From Acidimicrobiaceae bacterium (lineage in GTDB: Bacteria; Actinomycetota; Acidimicrobiia; Acidimicrobiales; Ilumatobacteraceae), in contig PMCN01000299.1 of the NCBI GenBank assembly GCA_003154135.1, positions 6,924-13,166 on the forward strand: DNA of 6,243 nt, given 5' to 3'. The translations under genes and the position numbers were made by a program. The notes beneath the pieces are model-generated. The model did not search any database. It was not told the DNA's origin and was given only the letters and a program-made list of their open reading frames with translations. Positions 1 to 4,077 of this stretch are shown in pieces; the stretch's first letter is position 1; every line of letters begins with the position of its first letter.

Positions 1-552
1 GGTCGCATCCAGCCGCTGAAGGCCCCCGATGTGGCCGTGCGTGCGCTCGCCCAGCTCCACCGTCCCGATGCGCTGCTGCTCATCGTCGGCGGCGCCAGCG
101 GCACGGAGGGCGACGAGGAGGTCACCCGTCTGCACGCGCTCATCGACGAACTGGGCGTGCGGTCGCAGGTGCGCTTCGTGCCACCCCAGCCGCACCACAT
201 CCTCAGCACGTACTACCGATCGGCCGACGCCGTGCTGGTGCCCAGTCGCAGCGAGAGCTTCGGACTCGTGGCGCTCGAGGCGTCGGCGTGCGGTGTGCCG
301 GTCGTCGCCAGCGGGGTGGGCGGGTTGCTCACCCTGGTCGACCATGGCGAGACCGGTTACCTGGTGCCCGACCGCGACCCCGCACTGTTCGCGCACTACC
401 TGCGCGAGATCATCGATCACCCGTCGCACGCCGCCGCGCTGGGCCGTCGCGGTGCCGAACGCGCCAAGCGCTACACCTGGGGCTTCGCCGCGGCCCGCCT
501 GCGCCGGCTCTACACCGACCTGGGCGCCCGCGAGCTCGTCGCCTGCGGATGA
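1..552 (+). CDS. mshA: D-inositol-3-phosphate glycosyltransferase, C-terminal part (5' end outside window)
   Basis: This is the C-terminal, nucleotide-sugar-binding half of a GT-B fold, GT4-family glycosyltransferase; 183 residues are visible and the frame is open at the left edge. MshA transfers GlcNAc from UDP-GlcNAc to 1-L-myo-inositol 1-phosphate in the cytoplasm, the first step of mycothiol synthesis. The window begins with GRIQPLKAPDV, which I recognise as typical of MshA; its Arg and Lys, five residues apart, hold the UDP pyrophosphate in GT4 enzymes. Further on, ESFGLVALE gives the GT4 E-x7-E motif (Glu codons at 253 and 277), followed by ACGVPVVAS and a GGLLTLVDHGETGYLVP block, all standard for the family. 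The stop is TGA at 550-552. The YbjN gene follows after 4 nt, as in M. tuberculosis. Another GT4 enzyme is possible, but the opening motif plus the YbjN neighbour make MshA the best call. Confidence 0.88.
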   Translation, partial: GRIQPLKAPDVAVRALAQLHRPDALLLIVGGASGTEGDEEVTRLHALIDELGVRSQVRFVPPQPHHILSTYYRSADAVLVPSRSESFGLVALEASACGVPVVASGVGGLLTLVDHGETGYLVPDRDPALFAHYLREIIDHPSHAAALGRRGAERAKRYTWGFAAARLRRLYTDLGARELVACG

Positions 553-556
553 CCCC

Positions 557-1024
557 GTGACCGAGTACCACCTGCCACCGTCGTTGCTGGAGTACGAAGT
601 GTCCATCTCGGAGTGGTTGCGCGGCTTCGCTGCCGAGAACCCGCTGTTCGAGGCCATCGACCGTGGCGAGCCTGCCGACAGCGCCGAGCCGCGGTGGTAC
701 GTGCGCCTGAAGGGCGACGAGAAGGATCACATCACCATCTGGCTCACGCTCGGTCAGCGCACGCTGCGCTACGAGGCCTACGTGCTGCCGGCGCCGCAGG
801 AGCACCGGGCCGAGGTGTACGAGGCAGCCCTGCGCCGCAACGACAAGTTGGTGGGCGCGCACTTCGCCATCGGTGTCGAGGACGCACTGTTCCTGCGCGG
901 CGAGCTCCCGCTCACCGCGCTGTCCGAGGCCGAGCTCGACCGCATCGTGGGGTCGCTCTACAGCTACGTCGAGCAGTCGTTCCCGGCGCTCATCCGGCTC
1001 GCGTTTGCCAGCAAGTTCACCTGA
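557..1024 (+). CDS. YbjN domain-containing protein (Rv0487-like)
   Basis: This encodes 155 residues from a GTG start at 557, only 4 nt after the mshA stop. The reading frame is open much further upstream, but that part lies inside mshA and is plainly an out-of-frame read; ATG 549 is in another frame and ends after three codons. GTG 557 is therefore chosen, with no convincing Shine-Dalgarno sequence, so translation is probably coupled to mshA. The protein has the YbjN look: a basic and aromatic strand (PRWYVRLKGD), paired beta strands (ITIWLTLGQRTLRYEAYVLP), a helical block, and a C-terminal helix (LYSYVEQSFPALIRLAF). No signal peptide or membrane segment is seen, so it should be cytosolic. 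YbjN domains have a type-III-secretion-chaperone-like fold and their role in actinobacteria is not established. The conserved pairing with mshA hints at a mycothiol-linked or stress role, which is inference only. Confidence 0.85.
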   Translation: MTEYHLPPSLLEYEVSISEWLRGFAAENPLFEAIDRGEPADSAEPRWYVRLKGDEKDHITIWLTLGQRTLRYEAYVLPAPQEHRAEVYEAALRRNDKLVGAHFAIGVEDALFLRGELPLTALSEAELDRIVGSLYSYVEQSFPALIRLAFASKFT

Positions 1025-1041
1025 CGCCTTTGCCGGCGCCC

Positions 1042-1127
1042 GGCTGTTTGCCGGTGACACAGCCTCACTGTGCCCAGTGAAGGTGCGGGTGGGCGGTGAC
1101 GTCGGGGAAGTCGCGCCGTCCACCCGC
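1042..1127 (+). other. Cluster of three contiguous hairpins between ybjN and tetR
   Basis: Three stem-loops lie end to end, beginning 17 nt after the YbjN stop. A: 1042-1047 pairs with 1059-1064 (GGCTGT/ACAGCC, 11-nt loop). B: 1065-1070 pairs with 1075-1080 (TCACTG/CAGTGA, 4-nt loop). C: 1085-1098 pairs with 1114-1127, 14 pairs of which two are G-U, 15-nt loop. The right arm of C can alternatively fold with its downstream neighbour (CCACC-CGC-GGTGG, 1120-1132). No T-run follows, so it is not a classical intrinsic terminator. It could be a 3' end or processing structure of the mshA-ybjN transcript, or an attenuator before tetR. The pairings are read directly; any role is inference. Confidence 0.4.
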
Positions 1128-1149
1128 GGTGGCGACCCCAACCTCCGCC

Positions 1150-1161
1150 CGCTCCGGAGCG
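1150..1161. promoter_or_regulatory. 12-bp perfect palindrome upstream of the tetR -10 box, candidate operator
   Basis: CGCTCCGGAGCG is a perfect palindrome that ends 3 bp before the TAGCCT box of the regulator gene, inside the region RNA polymerase would cover. TetR-family repressors usually bind short palindromes at their own promoters, so an autoregulatory operator is plausible. A second, odd-centred inverted repeat, CCACCCGCGGTGG at 1120-1132, lies 17 bp further upstream. Short GC-rich palindromes also arise by chance in such DNA. Confidence 0.35.
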
Positions 1162-1164
1162 ACC

Positions 1165-1177
1165 TAGCCTGACGTGA
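1165..1177 (+). promoter_or_regulatory. Leaderless -10 box for tetR
   Basis: TAGCCT at 1165-1170 matches the actinobacterial TANNNT -10 box. Exactly six bases separate it from ATG 1177, which puts the usual +1 on the A of the start codon. There is no Shine-Dalgarno sequence and no TTGAC-like -35 at the expected spacing. The same box with the same spacing stands before proC. Confidence 0.6.
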
Positions 1178-1758
1178 TGCCGAGAGTGGTCGACCATCAG
1201 ATGCGCCGCGACGAGATCGTCGCTGCCGCGTGGCAGGCCATCGCGCTCGACGGCATCGACGGGGCCACGATGCGCCGCATCGCCGAGCTCGCCGGTTGCG
1301 CGACCGGCCGGCTCGCCCACTACTTCGACAGCCGCAACGACATCCTCGTCGCCGCGTTGGGCAAGGTGCACTCGAAGGCCAGCACGCGCATGGCCGACAT
1401 CGCAGTGGGCATCGATGGCATGCCGGCGTTGCGAGCAGTGCTGCTCGAATCGCTGCCCCTCGACGACGAGCGCCGCACCGAGTGGCGGGTGTGGCTTGCG
1501 TTCTGGGGCGTCGCCGTGGTGAACCCCGACCTGCGCGCCGAGCACGAACGCCGGTACATCGAATGGCGCGGCCTGTTGCTCCGGCTGTTGCGCAGAGCCC
1601 GTCCCCACCTGCCGGCGCGCGCCGCCCGCGGCGAGGTCGACCTGCTGGTCGCGCTCGTCGACGGGTTGGGCATCCAGGGTGTGCTGTCACCCACCCGCGC
1701 CACCGTCACGCGCATCGTCGCCGGCATCGACGCGCACCTCGCCTCGCTGGCTGTCTAG
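1177..1758 (+). CDS. TetR/AcrR family transcriptional regulator, BetI-like
   Basis: This is a 193-residue DNA-binding repressor of usual TetR length. The opening PRVVDHQMRRDEIVAAAW is typical of BetI-like members. The helix-turn-helix spans about residues 31-50 (ATMRRIAELAG, then CATGRLAHYF, with the family's HYF recognition-helix end). The C-terminal ligand and dimer domain carries the Trp-rich block W103, W106, F109, W110 and a later W130, as in BetI-type (TetR_C_6) domains. The ligand cannot be read. ATG 1177 is preferred over the adjacent GTG 1174 because the -10 box is spaced exactly for a leaderless start at 1177. The gene is monocistronic or co-transcribed with proC, 9 nt downstream. 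It may regulate itself through the palindrome at 1150-1161, and perhaps proC. The name BetI is not assigned because no betaine genes are nearby. Confidence 0.9.
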   Translation: MPRVVDHQMRRDEIVAAAWQAIALDGIDGATMRRIAELAGCATGRLAHYFDSRNDILVAALGKVHSKASTRMADIAVGIDGMPALRAVLLESLPLDDERRTEWRVWLAFWGVAVVNPDLRAEHERRYIEWRGLLLRLLRRARPHLPARAARGEVDLLVALVDGLGIQGVLSPTRATVTRIVAGIDAHLASLAV

Positions 1759-1768
1759 CCTGGCGCCA
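1756..1768 (+). promoter_or_regulatory. Leaderless -10 box for proC, overlapping the tetR stop codon
   Basis: TAGCCT at 1756-1761 is a TANNNT -10 box whose first three bases are the TAG stop of the regulator. Six bases follow, then ATG 1768, so transcription would begin on the start codon's A. The hexamer and spacing are identical to the tetR box. No -35 match is seen. This would let proC be transcribed independently of tetR. Confidence 0.6.
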
Positions 1769-2559
1769 TGACGTCGTACCGGTTGGCCGTGGTGGGTGGG
1801 GGCAACATGGGCGCTGCCCTCGTGGGCGGGCTGCTGCACGCCGGCTGGGCGGCCGCCGACCTGGTGGTGGTGGAGGTGGTCTCGTCGCGCGCCGACGAGC
1901 TGCGCGACCTGTTCCACGGTGTCGCCGTGATGGCCACCATCCCCCCGTGCGACGGCGCGCTCATCGCGGTGAAGCCGTACGACGTGCCGGCCGCGTGCAC
2001 CGCTGCAACTGTGGCAGGAGCTCGGCGCCTGTTGAGCATCGCTGCCGGCATCGGTCTGGTCGAGCTGCAATCCGCCGCCGGCGACGCGGTGGCGGTCGTG
2101 CGCGCGATGCCCAACACGCCGGCACTGGTCGGCAAGGGTGCGGCCGCGATCAGCGGCGGGCCCACGGCCACCGACGACGACATGCGCTGGGCCGAGGAGA
2201 TCCTCGGCTCGGTGGGCATGGTGGTGCGCGTGCCGGAGGGCCAGCTCGACGCGGTCACCGGCCTTGCCGGCAGCGGGCCCGCCTACGTGTTCCTGGTGGC
2301 CGAGGCACTCATCGATGCCGGCGTGCTCGCCGGCCTCAGTCGTGCCCACTCCGAGGCGCTCGTCGCGCAACTGCTCGTCGGCTCGGCGGCGCTGCTCGAG
2401 CAGCGTGGCAACCCCGCACAGTTGCGGGCCATGGTCACCTCACCGGGCGGCACCACAGCGGCAGGTGTCCGCGCCCTCGAGGAGCACGCGGTACGCGCCG
2501 CCTTCCTCGACGCGGTGATGTCGGCCACCCAGCGCAGCGCCGAGCTCGGCCGCCACTGA
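1768..2559 (+). CDS. proC: Pyrroline-5-carboxylate reductase
   Basis: This cytosolic enzyme catalyses the last step of proline synthesis, the NAD(P)H-dependent reduction of 1-pyrroline-5-carboxylate to L-proline. It has 263 residues, within the normal family range. The N-terminal Rossmann domain has G10-x-G12-x-x-G15 (VVGGGNMG), the VKP motif at 68-70, and the RAMPNTP motif at 112-118. The C-terminal dimerisation and catalytic domain begins near VTGLAGSGPAYVF (163-175) and contains the full P5CR signature around 216-238 (TSPGGTTAAGV core). No residue that I would expect to be conserved is missing. The start is set by the leaderless -10 box that overlaps the tetR stop; no ribosome binding site is visible. 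proB and proA are not in the window. In M. tuberculosis proC also lies in the mshA neighbourhood. Confidence 0.97.
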   Translation: MTSYRLAVVGGGNMGAALVGGLLHAGWAAADLVVVEVVSSRADELRDLFHGVAVMATIPPCDGALIAVKPYDVPAACTAATVAGARRLLSIAAGIGLVELQSAAGDAVAVVRAMPNTPALVGKGAAAISGGPTATDDDMRWAEEILGSVGMVVRVPEGQLDAVTGLAGSGPAYVFLVAEALIDAGVLAGLSRAHSEALVAQLLVGSAALLEQRGNPAQLRAMVTSPGGTTAAGVRALEEHAVRAAFLDAVMSATQRSAELGRH

Positions 2560-2564
2560 GCTCG
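2541..2564 (+). terminator. Hairpin spanning the proC stop codon, possible terminator
   Basis: Positions 2541-2549 (CGAGCTCGG) pair with 2556-2564 (CTGAGCTCG) through nine pairs including one G-U, with a 6-nt loop. The TGA stop of proC sits in the right arm. No T-run follows, so termination would have to be of the tract-less type sometimes proposed for high-GC actinobacteria, or the hairpin may only protect the transcript end. Confidence 0.3.
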
Positions 2565-2611
2565 ACCCCGTTGCCGGCGCCGACCTCCCGCCGCCCGATT
2601 TCCTGACGCGC

Positions 2612-2667
2612 CGACGCTGGCGTCGATTGTCGCAACTGTCGCGACATTCGCCACCAGCGTCGCCCTT
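2612..2667 (+). terminator. Long-loop inverted repeat downstream of proC, candidate terminator
   Basis: CGACGCTGG at 2612-2620 is perfectly complementary to CCAGCGTCG at 2654-2662, followed by CCCTTTA. The 33-nt loop is long for a terminator and contains a perfect 10-bp palindrome, TGTCGCGACA (2637-2646), that could fold on its own. It lies about 50 bp after proC and may end that transcript. Confidence 0.25.
2628..2646. promoter_or_regulatory. Operator-like inverted repeat TGTCGC-N7-GCGACA
   Basis: TGTCGC at 2628-2633 and GCGACA at 2641-2646 form a symmetrical pair with a 7-bp gap, and a second TGTCGC at 2637-2642 makes a perfect palindrome with the same right arm. Such nested half-sites are typical of dimeric repressor sites. 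I do not recognise the consensus and no gene starts close by. Confidence 0.2.
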
Positions 2668-2852
2668 TACCCGCACATAACGACGAGCAGAACCCTTGCG
2701 CGGAGCGCACGTAGCGGGCACTCAGGGCGCTATCAATGGCGACCGGGGCTGAATGGGCGCGAAACATTCCACTTCCGGGGCATTCGCCACCCGTGTGCGC
2801 CAGACGTCACGAATATGGGACGAAGCGCGCCCAACACCCGTAGCGCTGATCT

Positions 2853-2866
2853 GCCGATAGGGCGCT
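2853..2866. repeat. Left copy of a near-identical direct repeat flanking the lipoprotein gene
   Basis: GCCGATAGGGCGCT here matches GCCGATAGGTGCGCT at 3833-3847 with a single one-base insertion. The two copies bracket the lipoprotein gene closely: this one ends 34 nt before its ATG, the other begins 6 nt after its stop. This could be a trace of insertion of the segment or chance. Confidence 0.45.
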
Positions 2867-2877
2867 GGACAACGATC

Positions 2878-2900
2878 GCGTGCGAGCGCACGCTTCGTGC
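2878..2900 (+). promoter_or_regulatory. Three-arm palindrome directly before the lipoprotein start codon
   Basis: GCGTGCG (2878-2884) pairs with CGCACGC (2887-2893) across a 2-nt centre. The same middle arm (GCACG, 2888-2892) pairs instead with CGTGC (2896-2900) across a 3-nt loop, ending exactly at ATG 2901. The two folds exclude each other. It could be a repressor site or a structure that controls translation, because it occupies the place of a ribosome binding site. If GTG 2880 were the real start, most of it would be coding. Confidence 0.35.
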
Positions 2901-3827
2901 ATGAGGAGTCGTCCATCGGTTGCCGGATTGATGGCTCTGGCGATCGCCACCGCGGCCTGCTCCGACGCTCCGCGTGCGGCGACGAACACCTCGTCGGCGA
3001 CGCCAGTGGTCTCACAGCCTTCGACCAAACCCGTGCCGACGACATCGACGACCGCCGTGCCTACGACTTCGGCGCTTCCCCCCACGACGATCCCTGCTCC
3101 TGCGGTGATCACCCATCCCTACATCGACCCGAAGGTCTGTGGCCCGGGCGCGAAGGCCGTGTACGTCTCGCAGGGAAAGACGTGGGTTCCCTTCGCTGTC
3201 GCTCCGACGCAGTCAACCCCGCTGCAGGTGTTCGCATCCCCCACCAACGGGTTGGCCAAACCATTCGCGGTTGTCCTCCGGCTCTCCGAGACCAGCAACC
3301 GACGCGTCAACGACCATCCCGTCACGATCAACGGCACAGAGGTCAGCATCGACATCGTGGGCAACGGCAACGGGTCTGCGGCCTGGACGTTGCCTGATGG
3401 AACCTGGGCGTATCTGCGCTCACGTGACCTCGACGAGGCGGCGATCGTCGCCCTGATCACGCGCCTGACCCCGCGAGACATGACCGCCGCGATTCCGGGC
3501 TTCGATCTGGCCCCGTCCAGCGCGCCGGACGACCTCGTGCTGTTGCACGAACACCTCAACTCGGGTCTGTCCGAAACGGTCACACGGTTCCAGTGCACAA
3601 CGGCCCCGAACGCCGGCATCTACCACGTCGACGCTGTGATGGGAGACCCGGTAGCCGTCTACTTCGGGGTCATTGACCGCCCGCGACCGTACGTCATCGC
3701 GGTGAACGGCTCTGGCGCAATCGCCATTGATGGTCCCGCCGAGAGGGCGATCACACCCGCGATGGTCACGAACGCCGATCCGGCGACATGGGACGCAATC
3801 CGCGCAATCGGACCATACGGCGCATAG
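2901..3827 (+). CDS. Putative secreted lipoprotein of unknown function
   Basis: This encodes 308 residues from ATG 2901. The N-terminus is a lipoprotein signal: positively charged MRSRPS, hydrophobic VAGLMALAIATA, and a lipobox-like TAAC with Cys20 as the predicted lipidated residue. The Thr at -3 is weaker than the usual Leu. An in-frame GTG at 2880 would only add seven residues before this signal, so ATG 2901 is preferred. Residues 21-70 form a Thr/Pro/Ser/Ala-rich disordered linker typical of actinobacterial exported proteins. The folded part (about 72-308) has only two cysteines, C80 and C232, which could form a disulfide outside the membrane. A segment around 162-190 (WTLPDGTWAYLRSRDLDEA) faintly recalls DUF4367-type extracytoplasmic domains; I do not rely on it. 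The gene stands alone between two gaps, and its DNA is less GC-rich than its neighbours. Function unknown. Confidence 0.8.
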   Translation: MRSRPSVAGLMALAIATAACSDAPRAATNTSSATPVVSQPSTKPVPTTSTTAVPTTSALPPTTIPAPAVITHPYIDPKVCGPGAKAVYVSQGKTWVPFAVAPTQSTPLQVFASPTNGLAKPFAVVLRLSETSNRRVNDHPVTINGTEVSIDIVGNGNGSAAWTLPDGTWAYLRSRDLDEAAIVALITRLTPRDMTAAIPGFDLAPSSAPDDLVLLHEHLNSGLSETVTRFQCTTAPNAGIYHVDAVMGDPVAVYFGVIDRPRPYVIAVNGSGAIAIDGPAERAITPAMVTNADPATWDAIRAIGPYGA

Positions 3828-3832
3828 CTGCA

Positions 3833-3847
3833 GCCGATAGGTGCGCT
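3833..3847. repeat. Right copy of the direct repeat flanking the lipoprotein gene
   Basis: GCCGATAGGTGCGCT starts 6 nt after the lipoprotein stop and matches 2853-2866 apart from one inserted T. Its last part also forms the left arm of the small hairpin at 3842-3856. Confidence 0.45.
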
Positions 3848-3860
3848 CGTCGCGCAATTT
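3842..3860 (+). terminator. Weak candidate terminator after the lipoprotein gene
   Basis: TGCGC (3842-3846) pairs with GCGCA (3852-3856) around a 5-nt loop and is followed by ATTT. The position, 15 nt after the TAG stop, suits a terminator, but the stem is short and the T-run minimal. Confidence 0.3.
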
Positions 3861-4077
3861 CCTCAGCGTTTCGATCAGTCGTGTCGGCCGTCGTCGAGAG
3901 CGAGGGCCGGTCAGCCGCACCGTTGAATCGCTGTTTGTGCGGGGTCAGCCGCGCCTTATCTCTTGATGCTCACGCAGTGTCAGTGACCCGCATTGGTGGC
4001 ACTCGCGACACCTGCAGTGCGATGACACAATTTTACACCAGTCACACCTGTTCGAGAGCCGTGCGAAAGTCCGCGGC

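Larger units (their letters stand above)
2560..2879. other. 320-bp intergenic region with short repeats and hairpins, no supportable gene
   Basis: I see no RNA gene and no convincing coding sequence here on either strand. The region holds a 9-bp inverted repeat (2612-2620 with 2654-2662) followed by a short T-run, an operator-like TGTCGC...GCGACA pair (2628-2646), two copies of CATTCGCCACC (2645-2655 and 2781-2791), two copies of AGGGCGCT (2724-2731 and 2859-2866), and a small hairpin at 2697-2709. Base composition falls from the proC level towards that of the lipoprotein gene. The promoter of the lipoprotein gene should lie near the right end, but I find no clean TANNNT box at a convincing distance. 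Confidence 0.5.
3828..4077. other. 250-bp intergenic region before the DUF885 gene
   Basis: Apart from the repeat and weak hairpin at its left end, it contains a 10-bp direct repeat GGTCAGCCGC (3909-3918 and 3943-3952) and an AT-richer patch around 4027-4040 (CACAATTTTACACC) that is the likeliest place for the downstream gene's promoter. No TANNNT box lies at leaderless distance from ATG 4078. No tRNA or coding sequence is apparent. Confidence 0.4.

Noticed and set aside
29..556. Upstream extension of the YbjN frame through mshA
   Set aside because: The translation over this part is Arg/Ser/Pro-rich noise while the other frame encodes clear GT4 motifs, so the YbjN gene starts at GTG 557 and is not a fusion.
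410..1690. A 426-codon open frame on the minus strand
   Set aside because: It lies opposite mshA, ybjN and tetR, and its translation is Arg/Ala/Gly-rich low-complexity with no recognisable domain. It is the usual artefact of high-GC codon bias on the other strand.
1230..2606. A 458-codon plus-strand open frame across tetR and proC
   Set aside because: It is Arg/Gly/His-rich out-of-frame reading over two genes whose own frames have full family motifs.
2753..2860. Small open frame of 35 codons (MGAKHSTSGAFATRVR...) in the proC-lipoprotein gap, with GGGG upstream
   Set aside because: There is no recognisable homology, no promoter, and it is too short to be distinguished from chance; conservation would be needed.
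3828..4077. Possible tRNA or small RNA in the gap before the DUF885 gene
   Set aside because: I searched for a T-arm GTTCGANTC pattern with an acceptor stem and found none; only a GTTTCGATC-like string near 3869 without pairing arms.
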